DNA of 16,751 bases from an uncultured Fusicatenibacter sp. (GCA_902493585.1 CABUPZ010000055.1:1-16751); one strand, 5' to 3'. Shown: positions 1 through 8,225, counted from the stretch's first letter. Program-made: numbers and translations. Notes: generated by a model from the letters alone, not told the origin.

Positions 1-1893
1 ATCCAGCAGATATTCGTTGTACGGTGTCAGTTCCAGCCCGGTAAGGTCCAGCATATAGGTCGAGAGGAAATTGGTGCTGGTCCACACATTCTCCTGGCTC
101 TCCATCTCATAGTTGGTCCAGATAAAAAATGGCGTTCCGTAAAATTTCTCCTGTTCCGCAATGGACAAGCTGTCGTAAGGCGCGCCAGCGATCCAGGTCT
201 CAAAGGCATCCGGGAGCTTCGGAGAATGATCTCCGAACATCACGATCATCGTCGGCTCCTCCACCTGCTCAAAGTAAGTGATCAGATATTCGATCGCCTG
301 GTCGGACAGCTTCAGCAGTGAAAAATACTGATCCGCCTCATCGCTGTCATACCCTTCACAGTTGACATCCGCCTGAAAATACTGGTTCGTGTAGCCACTG
401 TGATTCTGCATGGTAATATCAAACAGAAACAGCGGCGCCCCTTCTTCCTTTTCCTCATAGACCCGGATGATCTCTTCGTAATTTGCCTTGTCGCTGACCA
501 TATTCCGGTAACGTTCCGCATCGGATGGAAATTCGTCGATCGCAATAAAATCATCAAAATCCAGAAAACGGTACGCCGTCGTACGCTTCCAGTTGGTCGC
601 CTTGTTGGGATGCATGGCGATGGACTGATAGCCCTGATCCTTCAGCGTCGTGACAAGTGAATACTGGCTGTGGGTAAAATAGCTGACATAGGGCACCATG
701 CCCGGAAATCTTTTGCAGGAATTTCCCGTCAGAAATTCATATTCTGTCTTTGCTGTACCTCCGCCCTTCGTGCAGGTAAGCGTATGGCCTTTGATGATAT
801 TGTCCGTGAGAGAATCCAGAAACGGCATGTAACTTTCGCTGGTCTTGGGATCTCCGATTGTCCGGTAATCAAACCAGGACTCATTCATGATCGCGATGAT
901 GTTCACCGGCGTAATCTTTTCTTTCTTCCCCGGATCTTCGGAATTTTTACCGGAATCTTCTTCGTCTCCTGCATTTTCTTTTTCCGAATCTTCAATGATC
1001 CGCTCCACTTCCGAGACCGAATATCCATCCGGCGGCGTCAGTCTCATGTACTTTGCCACCGCCATAAATCCCACCGTCGTCCCGTATTGGCGGTACGTCT
1101 TTGCAGGATTCCACAGATCACTGATGACACCAAACTGGGCATTCCAGTTCAGATACATATAAAGAAGATAAAATATACCGATCAACAGCGCCGTGATCAC
1201 CCGCAGAAGGATCTTTGGCAGTCTTCCCTTCCGGATGATCACCCAGTCCCCGCTCTGTTTCCAGAGGCTCAGCAGGATCAGTGTCCCCACCAGCGTCAGC
1301 ACCATCTGGCGGGTAATCTCAAACTGGTAGCCTCCCACCACCTCCATCGCCGTTCCGATGCTGTACAGATCAATCAGCTGGAAAGCCTCTCCCCGGAAAA
1401 GATAGACATAATAAAAGACAAGGCTCATCAAGTAGTAAAAGATATTGAGAAAGATCATCGCCCGCTTCAGGGAATTAAAAATTCCCGTAAGAAAAATACA
1501 GAACAGGAAGATCACTGCCACATTCAGCAGCATATAGTACCACTTCATCTGAAAAAATTCTGTATTCCCGATATACTCAATCTCAGAAAAGAGATATGCC
1601 GCGTTCAGAAGAACCGGCAGAAGCATCTTTATATTCACAAGGCGCGGCTTTCTCTTTTTCTCAGGCTTCCGGGCGAAGCGCGCCATCGTCAGAATCCATC
1701 CGCCAAAACACAGAATCACCAGGATGACAAAAACCGGCAGATAAATCCTCTTTTCTTCCTCCGTCGTCCCGATAATACGTTCTTTCTCAAAAAGAAGAAG
1801 GCCCAGGGTGATTCCCCAGTACAGGATCCATCCTGCACAGGCAACCCTGGCCTTCCCCCCTTTCTGAAGTTTTTCATACAGTTGTCGCATCAT
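1..1893 (-). CDS. LtaS-type membrane sulfatase (phosphoglycerol transferase family), 3' end outside window
   Basis: The reading frame is open for 631 codons from ATG at 1893 to the window edge, so the C-terminus is missing. The first ~250 residues contain about five to seven hydrophobic membrane segments (e.g. YLPVFVILVILCFGGWIL). A charged Glu/Lys-rich linker follows, then an extracellular alkaline-phosphatase-fold sulfatase domain. Visible motifs are IIAIMNESWFD (metal-binding Glu), GGGTAKTEYEFLTG (nucleophile Thr region), MQNHSGY and FGDHSP (metal-binding Asp-His). In this family the domain transfers glycerol-phosphate from phosphatidylglycerol, as in lipoteichoic acid synthases, or modifies other surface glycans; the exact substrate cannot be read from sequence. 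It begins 27 nt after the DUF5662 stop, so it is probably the last visible gene of the exoA transcript. ATG codons at 1893 and 1890 are adjacent; a weak GGGG lies 9 nt upstream of the first. Assignment to the LTA-synthase/sulfatase family is firm; function is inferred. Confidence 0.88.
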   Translation of the reverse strand, partial: MMRQLYEKLQKGGKARVACAGWILYWGITLGLLLFEKERIIGTTEEEKRIYLPVFVILVILCFGGWILTMARFARKPEKKRKPRLVNIKMLLPVLLNAAYLFSEIEYIGNTEFFQMKWYYMLLNVAVIFLFCIFLTGIFNSLKRAMIFLNIFYYLMSLVFYYVYLFRGEAFQLIDLYSIGTAMEVVGGYQFEITRQMVLTLVGTLILLSLWKQSGDWVIIRKGRLPKILLRVITALLIGIFYLLYMYLNWNAQFGVISDLWNPAKTYRQYGTTVGFMAVAKYMRLTPPDGYSVSEVERIIEDSEKENAGDEEDSGKNSEDPGKKEKITPVNIIAIMNESWFDYRTIGDPKTSESYMPFLDSLTDNIIKGHTLTCTKGGGTAKTEYEFLTGNSCKRFPGMVPYVSYFTHSQYSLVTTLKDQGYQSIAMHPNKATNWKRTTAYRFLDFDDFIAIDEFPSDAERYRNMVSDKANYEEIIRVYEEKEEGAPLFLFDITMQNHSGYTNQYFQADVNCEGYDSDEADQYFSLLKLSDQAIEYLITYFEQVEEPTMIVMFGDHSPKLPDAFETWIAGAPYDSLSIAEQEKFYGTPFFIWTNYEMESQENVWTSTNFLSTYMLDLTGLELTPYNEYLLD

Positions 1894-1920
1894 GCAGCCA
1901 TTCCCCGCTTTTTCCTTTTA

Positions 1921-2460
1921 TTACTTCCCCTCACGCAAAAACCTGTATCGAATATAGGCAAGTGTTTTCTTTTCTCCTTTCACTGCCAGCATATGGAGCA
2001 GAAATTCCAGCTGCCGTTTGGTGCGCTCATGCACAAACCACAGATGGTCCTTACCCTTCATATAATATTCGTAGGGAGCACGGTCGGTATAGCGGTCGCC
2101 CAGATACACTCTGGACGCGCTAATCCGGTCCATGATCATTTCCGCCACATATTTTCTCGGCATCGGCACACCTTCGATCACCGTCTTACAGTTCACGCCG
2201 TAATCCACCCAGTATTCGAAATGGTGCCTGTTCCTGCCTTTGTGGTGGAGCCAGGAAGTGGAGATTCCCGTGGCTTCACGTTCCGCATTGTTTGGGCTGC
2301 GGTTTCCCTGATAATACTTTGCCCCTACCAGAAATTCTGTCGGGGAATATTTGGACAGATCATGCAGCAGCCCCTGTTTGTAAAGGCCGATACGAAAACA
2401 GTAACGCATGACCAGCAGCTTATGTTTCGTGATTGTCCGAAAATGTTTCCACGGATGCAT
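1921..2460 (-). CDS. DUF5662 family protein, HD-domain-like
   Basis: A 179-residue soluble protein that I recognise as resembling the DUF5662 proteins common in Clostridia. Near the N-terminus are HK (13-14) and LLHDLSKYSPTEF, with an adjacent His-Asp at 33-34; further histidines follow (WLHHKGRNRHH, about 70-80). This His / His-Asp / His spacing recalls HD-superfamily metal-dependent phosphohydrolases, but the substrate is unknown and the relationship is inferred from the motif only. It starts 6 nt after the stop of the debranching-enzyme homologue, with that gene's end (GGAAGGCAGG) available as a ribosome binding site, and ends 27 nt before the sulfatase. It is therefore almost certainly co-transcribed with both. 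No signal peptide or membrane segment is visible. Confidence 0.75.
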   Translation of the reverse strand: MHPWKHFRTITKHKLLVMRYCFRIGLYKQGLLHDLSKYSPTEFLVGAKYYQGNRSPNNAEREATGISTSWLHHKGRNRHHFEYWVDYGVNCKTVIEGVPMPRKYVAEMIMDRISASRVYLGDRYTDRAPYEYYMKGKDHLWFVHERTKRQLEFLLHMLAVKGEKKTLAYIRYRFLREGK

Positions 2461-2466
2461 TTTTCT

Positions 2467-4338
2467 TTACGCCTGCCTTCCAATCAAAATTACAATGGAG
2501 CGCGGCGGAACGGTAATACTTTTTCCTTCCACGATTTCCGCACGCTCTCCTGCGAAACACTCCTCCCGGCTGGTGTCCACCGCCCGGTACCATACATGTT
2601 CCTTCGGCAGGGACGGCAGCGCCAGTTCATGAGGATTCCAGTGCATATTAAACCCAAGGTACAGGTAGTCGTCCGGTTCCCCGTTTTCTTTCACCACATA
2701 GTCTCCGCAGTACATCACGCCAATAAACCGGCAGGTATTCTCCATCTGTGAGAACCATGCCCTCTGGCTGTGGTAGGAAAGATCCGGACAGCCGGCGCCC
2801 TGATAATCCATCAGCCGCATCTCCTTCGGCGTGTGCAGAACCGGATGTTCCTTTCGGAACCGGATCAGCTGTTTTACAAATTCCAGAAGTTCTCTGCTCT
2901 CTTTTCCATCGTTCCAGTTGACCCATCAGGTACGATTGTCCTGACACCAGGCGTTGTTGTTTCCTTTCTGGCTGTTCAAAAATTCATCGCCGCCGTAGAT
3001 CATCGGCGTTCCCTGACCGGTCAGAAGCATCAGAAACGCATTTTTCAGCTGCTGCATCCGGAGATGATGCACCGCTTTCTTTCTGGTCACACCTTCCGCT
3101 CCGCAGTTCCAGCTGTAGTTGCTGCTGGTTCCATCGGTATTGTCATCTCCATTGGACATGTTGTGCTTCCGCTCATAGGAAACCATATCCGCCATGGTAA
3201 ATCCATCATGATCGGCAAAATAATTGATCACCCCATGGGTGGCAGGATTTCTTCGCAGGTAATAGGTGAATCCGCTGACGCAGCCCTCATCCCCTTTCAG
3301 ATAACGGCGCATCGTCTCCTGATATCCCTGGTTATGCTCGCCAAGGTTCCGGAATGCCGGAGCATTGCCTTCCCCGTAAACATGAGAAGGATCAAAGCCG
3401 AGAAAGATCAGCTTCGTCTTCTTCAGCAGTTCATCTCTGGATGCCTCCACAACCTTCGCTCCCTCTCCGATCAGATGGAAGCCGTCCACGCGGAATGTCA
3501 GCTGCCAGTAATGAAGCACGCCCAGAATAAAATTCATCGATAATTCCGGTCCGAAATAAAATTCCAGAATACATTCGATCCCCGCTTCATGCAGCGCGTC
3601 CACCAGTTCCGCAAACTCCTGCACCGGATGTCCGGTGGCAGAAAAAGACGCTTTGGGTGAAAAATACAGTGCTCTGGCAGCGTACCCCCAGTAGTTGATC
3701 CTTACCGGCAGTTCTGCAGGACTGCTCAGGTCATCCTCTGCCGGCATCCAGCGCTGTTTTTCTTCCTGTACTTCAAAGAACTCATACACCGGCATCAGTT
3801 CCAGCGCATTGATCCCCAGTTCTTTTAAATAAGGAATTTTTTCACGGATCCCCTGAAAAGTCCCCCGCGCCTGAACCTTTGACCCGGAATCTTTGGTAAA
3901 TCCGCGCACATGGGTCTTATACAGGATCATGTCCTCATAAGGCAGCTTCAGGGGACGGGTTTTCATCACAGGTTTTTCAGGTATCAGAGATGCAATACTG
4001 TCCGGATTCTCCGGCATTTCCTGGCCAAATTTTCCCCGACCATACAATTCTCTGGTATAGATATCCTGAGTTACCGTTCCATCGATCCGGTAATTATATG
4101 CAAACGCTCCGCCATCGATCCCCTTCACCAGGATACTGCTGACATTTCCGACTCTTTCCTCTTCCTTCAGCGGGATCTCCGCCCAGACTTCCTTACGTCT
4201 TTTCTTATATAATAAAAGACTTGCTTCCTTTCCTTCTGGAACTGCCACAGTAAAGTTACAGCCTTCCGGTGTCTGAACAGCTCCCCACAACGTCGGATTT
4301 CCCGGCTGCACATGGAGTTTTCGAATTCCTGCATTCAT
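2467..4338 (-). pseudogene. GlgX/isoamylase-like GH13 homologue, interrupted by in-frame UGA and lacking catalytic residues
   Basis: One frame of 623 codons (numbered from ATG 4338) is interrupted only by a UGA at 2926-2928 (codon 471). On both sides the sequence aligns with glycogen debranching enzymes: GNNNAWCQDNRT, stop, WVNWNDGKES, then the normal C-terminal beta domain to 2467. E. coli GlgX has QDNQLTWLDW here, so the stop replaces a small residue (Thr/Ser/Gly). The order is an N-terminal CBM48-like domain (~10-100), a (beta/alpha)8 barrel with GINALELMPVYEF, and a C-terminal domain. The barrel is degenerate: the region-I DVVYNH segment is absent; the nucleophile region reads VDGFHLI instead of VDGFRFD (Asp to Ile290); the acid/base region reads KLIFLGFD instead of KLIAEPWD (Glu to Leu313). 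The third site HDGFT (Asp378) remains. ATG 4338 has AGGCAGG 9 nt upstream; GTG 4365 is a less likely start. The product is either two fragments or a nonsense-mutated, already non-catalytic homologue. Confidence 0.8.
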
Positions 4339-4392
4339 CCTTTTGTACCTGCCTTTCTCTTTCACTCGCTCTGTTTCCTGCAGTCTTTTCTG

Positions 4393-5148
4393 TCAGTCTT
4401 TCAGGTCCAGCTCTACCGGACAATGATCAGAACCGAGCACCTCCGTGTGGATCTTCGCATCCTCAAGCCGCTCCTTCAGTGTTTCTGATACGCAGAAATA
4501 GTCGATCCGCCACCCTGCATTTTTTGCCCTGGCGGAAAACCGATAAGACCACCAGGAGTAAATCTGCTCCTGGTCCGGATAGAAATACCGGAAGGTATCT
4601 ATAAATCCGTTCTCCAGAAGTACGGTAAATTTCCCGCGCTCCTCGTCAGTAAATCCTGCATTCTTCCGGTTGGTCTTCGGATTTTTCAGATCAATCTCTC
4701 TGTGTGCCACATTCAAGTCTCCGCAAAAAATAACCGGTTTCCTTGTTTCCAGTCTTTTCAGGTAAGAAAGGAAAGCATCCTCCCATTCCATCCGGTAAGG
4801 CAGCCGCGCCAGTTCGTTCTGGGAATTGGGCGTGTACACCGTAACCAGATAAAATTCCGGAAATTCCAGGGTAATCACACGCCCCTCCTTGTCATGTTCC
4901 GGAATCCCCAGCCCGTAGGAAACGGACAGCGGTTCTTTCTTCGTAAAGACCGCAGTTCCGGAATATCCTTTCTTTTCCGCATAATTCCAATATTGATAAT
5001 AGCCCGGCAGATCCAAATCGATCTGTCCTTCCTGCAGTTTTGTTTCCTGTATACAAAAAACATCCGCATCGGCTTCCTTAAAATAGTCCAGAAAGCCTTT
5101 TGTCACGCATGCCCGAAGGCCATTTACGTTCCACGAAATCAGTTTCAT
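4393..5148 (-). CDS. exoA: Exodeoxyribonuclease III (AP endonuclease)
   Basis: A 251-residue protein of normal full length for the exonuclease III / APE1 family of Mg-dependent endonuclease-exonuclease-phosphatase enzymes. These cut DNA at abasic sites and trim 3' ends in base excision repair. Visible active-site elements are WNVNGLR (Asn7), IQETKL (Glu35, metal ligand), Tyr105 in VTVYTPNS, GDLNVAH (Asp144, Asn146), RIDYF and the terminal SDHCPV (Asp241-His242). The start is fixed by an AGGAGG five nt upstream. A strong extended -10 promoter lies about 60 nt upstream. It stops with UGA 54 nt before the debranching homologue's ATG, with no terminator between, so it probably leads a four-gene transcript. 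Confidence in the family is very high; exoA is used in the Gram-positive sense (xthA elsewhere). Confidence 0.96.
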   Translation of the reverse strand: MKLISWNVNGLRACVTKGFLDYFKEADADVFCIQETKLQEGQIDLDLPGYYQYWNYAEKKGYSGTAVFTKKEPLSVSYGLGIPEHDKEGRVITLEFPEFYLVTVYTPNSQNELARLPYRMEWEDAFLSYLKRLETRKPVIFCGDLNVAHREIDLKNPKTNRKNAGFTDEERGKFTVLLENGFIDTFRYFYPDQEQIYSWWSYRFSARAKNAGWRIDYFCVSETLKERLEDAKIHTEVLGSDHCPVELDLKD

Positions 5149-5176
5149 CGGTTCCTCCTGTTGTCAAACATACTTC

Positions 5177-5192
5177 GTCTGATTTTTCAGAC
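5177..5192. other. Small perfect hairpin in exoA 5' untranslated region
   Basis: GTCTGA and TCAGAC form a perfect 6-bp inverted repeat around TTTT. It lies between the exoA promoter and its ribosome binding site. No U-tract follows on either strand, so it is not a convincing terminator; it may simply stabilise the 5' end of the mRNA. Confidence 0.4.
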
Positions 5193-5206
5193 AATAATAC
5201 AATTTT

Positions 5207-5235
5207 ATTATAACATAGAAAATCAGGGATGAAAA
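5207..5235 (-). promoter_or_regulatory. Sigma-A-type promoter for exoA
   Basis: On the minus strand there is a perfect -10 TATAAT (5207-5212), preceded by TG one base upstream (extended -10). A 17-bp spacer separates it from TTTTCA (5230-5235, 4 of 6 matches to the -35 consensus). The -35 lies inside the last codons of the upstream decarboxylase gene. Transcription should begin near 5200. Confidence 0.75.
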
Positions 5236-6776
5236 CCTTTATTTACCGCAAAAACACGCAGGTGCTCCGCCGTTCGGTCTGCCGTTCCGTGGAACTCGCA
5301 GCGAGCGGCCTGATACCGGCGGACTGCACGGATATGCTCTTTCGTGATTACCTCTCCCGGACAGAGCAGGGGGATTCCAGGCGGATAGGGGACAATCATC
5401 TCCTTTATGATGCGTCCGGCGGTTTCTTCCAACGGCAGGGTCTCCCAATTTTGATCAAAATATGCCTCCCTCGGTGTCCGCGCCTGTTCCGGAAGCGCGA
5501 AAACCTGAAACTCCTTTCCGCTGACAGGACAGGGACTCCATTCTTCCTCTCCTGTCTGCCGTTCCTCCGGATCTTTCTGCCGCTCTGTTTTCGGATGCTT
5601 CACGGCTTTTGCTTTTTGCTCTTCTGCGGCTTCCTGTGCCAACACCTTCACTGCCCGGATCAGCCTTTCGATATCCTCCGGTTCGTTGGCAAAGGTGATG
5701 ACCGCCACCACGTTTTCCTCATCGGTCAGTTCAGGGCTGACCCGGAAGCGTTCATAAAGCAGTTCCCCCAGACGGTAGCCGGTAAGTCCCAGATCGATGG
5801 CAGAAAAGACCAGGCGGGTCGTGTCTTTGTCAAACATCGCCGGCGTGCCTGTCCCGGTCCTGTCCAGCACACGCACTCCCGGTATTTTTTCCAGTTCCTC
5901 CTGTGCATACAGCGCCAGACGGAGAGCTTTCTCCATCATCTCCCGTCCGTTTACGGCAAGTTCCCTTCTGGCTGCATCGAGAGACGCCATCAAAAGGTAG
6001 GACGGGGACGTACTCTGTACCAGGTGGAGATTTTCCGCCGCTCTCTGCCGGTCGATCCGGTCGGAACCCAGATGGAGCAGGGAACTCTGTGTAAAGGACC
6101 CTGCCGTCTTATGAAAACTCTGTGCCACTGCATCCGCTCCGCAAGCGAGCGCACCCCTTGGCAGCTGCTCCGAGAAATACAGATGGGAACCGTGGGCTTC
6201 ATCCACAAGAAGCACCGCGCCATGGCTGTGGCAGATTTCCGCGATTCTTTCCAGATCACTGGCAATCCCATAATACGTCGGGCTGACCAGCAGGACGGCA
6301 CGGCTCTCCGGTTCCCTTCGAAACGCTTCCTCAACGGCTTCCGGGGCAACACTCCCCCAAAGGTTCCATTCCTCCAGATACTCCGGCATCACATAAACCG
6401 GCGTTGCTCCGCTCATGATCAGTCCCATCAGCACAGATTTGTGGACATTCCTCGGAACAATGATCTTGTCCCCTTCCTTCACGGTGGACAGCACCATCGC
6501 CTCATTGCCGCAGGTGGTTCCGTTGACCAGAAAGAAGGTATGTCTGGCGTGAAACAGTTCTGCCGCCAGATCCTGTGCTTCCCGGATCGGGCCCTCCGCC
6601 TGATGAAGGTCGTCCAGCCCTTCCGCCTCTGACAGATCCAGCGCCGCCAGATTTTTTCCCGTCAATGCCGGATTCAGCCCTTTTAAAAAGCGGTGCGCCG
6701 GAATCCGGAAATATGCCGGCGATTCGTCTCTGAATTTTTCCAATGCCTCCAAAAGCGGCATGTTTTTCTGATCCAT
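5223..6776 (-). CDS. Orn/Lys/Arg decarboxylase family protein (PLP-dependent, Gram-positive short type)
   Basis: A 517-residue fold-type I PLP enzyme. It has the Orn/Lys/Arg decarboxylase major domain: FFLVNGTTCGNEAM (about 81-94), LVDEAHGSHLYF (Asp192 and His195 contacting the cofactor) and SFHKTAGSFTQSS with the Schiff-base Lys223. The C-terminal domain has VPYPPGIPLLCPGE. The ~130-residue N-terminal wing domain of the large E. coli enzymes is absent, as in Bacillus YaaO/SpeA. Such enzymes make cadaverine, putrescine or agmatine; which amino acid is used cannot be read here. An unusual hydrophilic Lys/Glu-rich linker (about residues 375-410) separates the two domains. ATG 6776 has AAAGGAAA about 10 nt upstream. 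The gene ends in UGA at 5223, 75 nt before the exoA ATG. It follows ilvE with a 232-nt structured spacer that may control it. Confidence 0.92.
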   Translation of the reverse strand: MDQKNMPLLEALEKFRDESPAYFRIPAHRFLKGLNPALTGKNLAALDLSEAEGLDDLHQAEGPIREAQDLAAELFHARHTFFLVNGTTCGNEAMVLSTVKEGDKIIVPRNVHKSVLMGLIMSGATPVYVMPEYLEEWNLWGSVAPEAVEEAFRREPESRAVLLVSPTYYGIASDLERIAEICHSHGAVLLVDEAHGSHLYFSEQLPRGALACGADAVAQSFHKTAGSFTQSSLLHLGSDRIDRQRAAENLHLVQSTSPSYLLMASLDAARRELAVNGREMMEKALRLALYAQEELEKIPGVRVLDRTGTGTPAMFDKDTTRLVFSAIDLGLTGYRLGELLYERFRVSPELTDEENVVAVITFANEPEDIERLIRAVKVLAQEAAEEQKAKAVKHPKTERQKDPEERQTGEEEWSPCPVSGKEFQVFALPEQARTPREAYFDQNWETLPLEETAGRIIKEMIVPYPPGIPLLCPGEVITKEHIRAVRRYQAARCEFHGTADRTAEHLRVFAVNKGFHP

Positions 6777-6828
6777 AAAAGATATTTCCTTTCTGTAAAA
6801 ATAAAAGTAACAATTTTACCAGATCTGT

Positions 6829-6860
6829 GCATTTGCTACGCAGCACGTATAAAAGCAAAT
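6829..6860 (-). promoter_or_regulatory. Hairpin between structured leader and decarboxylase start
   Basis: CATTTGCT and AGCAAATG form a perfect 8-bp stem, continued by ACG/CGT after a 5-nt bulge, with loop TGCTG. It lies directly 3' of the outer stem of the preceding element and about 50 nt before the decarboxylase ATG. No U-run follows immediately, so it is not a standard terminator; it may belong to an expression platform. Confidence 0.4.
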
Positions 6861-6980
6861 GAAATACTCCCGGTCCGCAGACTGCTGTGCATAGAGAAGG
6901 TTGCTTCCCTTATGACATCGCCGAAGGATCGGGAGTATCAAACGAACATAATTGCTGCGGTTCACGGTACAGACAGCAGC
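6844..6980 (-). promoter_or_regulatory. Candidate structured RNA leader upstream of the decarboxylase
   Basis: The minus-strand spacer between ilvE and the decarboxylase can fold extensively. A 13-bp outer stem (6926-6938 with 6864-6876, one mismatch, core ATACTCCCG/CGGGAGTAT) encloses 49 nt. That loop contains an inner hairpin (6904-6914 with 6890-6899: CATA, one bulged A, then GGGAAG/CTTCTC, loop CAAC). A segment CTGCTGT (6973-6979) upstream of the outer stem is exactly complementary to ACAGCAG (6882-6888) inside it, giving a possible 7-bp pseudoknot. I could not match it to any riboswitch or T-box class I know. Whether it is transcribed with ilvE or from its own promoter is unclear. Confidence 0.45.
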
Positions 6981-7008
6981 CCTTATCTTCTTCCTTGTTT
7001 ATTCTGCT

Positions 7009-8073
7009 TTATTCTACCGGTACGATCCAGCCGTACTTGTCTTCGATACGTCCCCACTGGATTCCGGTCAGAGTATCGTAAAGTTTCTGGGTCAGTTCAC
7101 CGATCTTGAAATCGTTGACCGTCACCTTGTCATCTTTGTAAACCAGTTCGCCTACCGGAGATACCACTGCAGCCGTTCCTGTTCCGAACGCCTCCTCCAG
7201 CGTTCCGTCATGTCCGGCTTTCATCAGATCGTCGATGGAAAGATGGGTCTCATTTACCTTGTAGCCCCAGTCTCTCAGGATATGGATCAGGGAATCACGG
7301 GTAACACCCGGCAGTACCGTTCCTTCCAGCGGAGCGGTATAAATCTCTCCGGCAATCTTGAACATGATATTCATGGTTCCCACTTCTTCTACATATTTAC
7401 GATGTACACCGTCCAGCCACAGTACCTGGGTGCATCCCATCTTCTCTGCCTTCACCTGACCTGCGATGGAGCTTGCGTAGTTTCCGCCGCATTTGGTGAA
7501 ACCGGTTCCGCCCTGTACGGCACGGACATATTCGTCTTCTACCAGGATCTTCACCGGATCGATGCCTTCCGGATAGTATGCGCCTACCGGAGAAGTGATG
7601 ATCACAAACTTATAGGATTTTGCCATATGTACGCCGAGGCCTGACTCTGACGCAAACATGAACGGACGGATATAAAGGGAGGTATCTGTCTCAGACGGTA
7701 CCCAGTCCTGCTGCACCCGTACCAGCTCTTTCACTGCTTCCACAAACATATCCTCCGGAAACGCCGGCATGCACAGACGCTCGTTGGATTTGATCATACG
7801 GCGGGCATTCATCTCCGGACGGAACAGCTGAACCTTTCCTTCCGCGGTCCGGTATGCTTTCAGTCCTTCAAAGGTCTCCTGCGCATAGTGCAGCACCATG
7901 GCTGCCGGATCCATCGAGATCGGCGCATACGGTACAATGCGCGCGTCATGCCATTCCTTATCCCTGTCCCAGTCCATCACGAACATATAGTCGGTGAAAT
8001 ATTTGCCAAAACCGAGATGTTTCTGATCCGGCTTCTCCATCGGATGTTCTGTTTTTTCGAATCTGATTTCCAT
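7009..8073 (-). CDS. ilvE: Branched-chain amino acid aminotransferase
   Basis: A 354-residue fold-type IV PLP aminotransferase that interconverts Leu/Ile/Val and their 2-oxo acids, using glutamate/2-oxoglutarate. The sequence matches the long BCAT2-type class: MDWDRDKEWHDARIVPY, HYAQETFEGLKAY, YIRPFMFASE, SPVGAYYPEG, the PLP lysine in GGTGFTKCGGNYASS (Lys194), EVGTMNIMFK and the phosphate-binding EEAFGTGTAAVVSPVG. The frame is open up to 8241, but ATG 8073 has GGGGAGG seven nt upstream and starts where the family starts (MEIRFEK), so the longer form is rejected. A good promoter lies ~125 nt upstream. No branched-chain biosynthesis genes flank it here. No clear terminator is visible before the decarboxylase, so read-through is possible. 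Confidence 0.95.
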   Translation of the reverse strand: MEIRFEKTEHPMEKPDQKHLGFGKYFTDYMFVMDWDRDKEWHDARIVPYAPISMDPAAMVLHYAQETFEGLKAYRTAEGKVQLFRPEMNARRMIKSNERLCMPAFPEDMFVEAVKELVRVQQDWVPSETDTSLYIRPFMFASESGLGVHMAKSYKFVIITSPVGAYYPEGIDPVKILVEDEYVRAVQGGTGFTKCGGNYASSIAGQVKAEKMGCTQVLWLDGVHRKYVEEVGTMNIMFKIAGEIYTAPLEGTVLPGVTRDSLIHILRDWGYKVNETHLSIDDLMKAGHDGTLEEAFGTGTAAVVSPVGELVYKDDKVTVNDFKIGELTQKLYDTLTGIQWGRIEDKYGWIVPVE

Positions 8074-8105
8074 AATACTTCCTCCCCGGCAGCTCTGCTT
8101 GCTGT

Positions 8106-8139
8106 GTTTCAGCCATCCTCCTGCGGCAGTGTCTGAAAC
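8106..8139 (-). promoter_or_regulatory. Hairpin in the ilvE 5' leader
   Basis: Between the ilvE promoter and its ribosome binding site, GTTTCAG and CTGAAAC form a perfect 7-bp stem around 20 nt. The loop holds CTGCCGCAG and a GGAGG-like sequence. No terminator U-run follows. A 26-codon ORF in this leader has no branched-chain codon run, so classical leader-peptide attenuation is not supported. Confidence 0.35.
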
Positions 8140-8196
8140 GTATCCTTTGATCTTTCTCCGAACCGCCTTCTGTTCATTAAAATTTTCATTGTATCC

Positions 8197-8225
8197 AGTA
8201 TAAGACCGCAATCCTTCCGCGTCAA
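8197..8225 (-). promoter_or_regulatory. Sigma-A-type promoter for ilvE
   Basis: On the minus strand, TTGACG (8220-8225, 5 of 6) and TATACT (8197-8202, 5 of 6) are separated by exactly 17 bp. This predicts a start near 8190 and a 5' leader of about 115 nt. It is divergent from, and about 30 bp away from, the DUF1292 promoter. Confidence 0.75.

Noticed and set aside
670..2751. 693-residue open frame on the plus strand
   Set aside because: It is antisense to the sulfatase, DUF5662 and debranching genes, spans their boundaries, has a His/Arg/Pro-rich nonsense composition and no recognisable domain.
2926..2928. UGA read as selenocysteine
   Set aside because: The homologous position in debranching enzymes is Thr/Ser/Gly, not Cys, and I see no SECIS-like hairpin placed right after it.
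5177..5192. Terminator between the decarboxylase and exoA
   Set aside because: The stem is only 6 bp and no U-tract follows on either strand.
5229..6632. 467-residue open frame on the plus strand
   Set aside because: Exact antisense shadow of the decarboxylase gene, with no motif and no ribosome site.
6864..6938. Lysine riboswitch or T-box upstream of the decarboxylase
   Set aside because: A GCCGAAGG string appears only on the opposite strand, and neither the lysine core nor the T-box GTGGNACCGCG is present on the coding strand.
8074..8196. Leader-peptide attenuator for ilvE
   Set aside because: The only small ORF (26 codons) has no run of Ile/Leu/Val codons and no terminator follows the leader hairpin; no T-box core was found.
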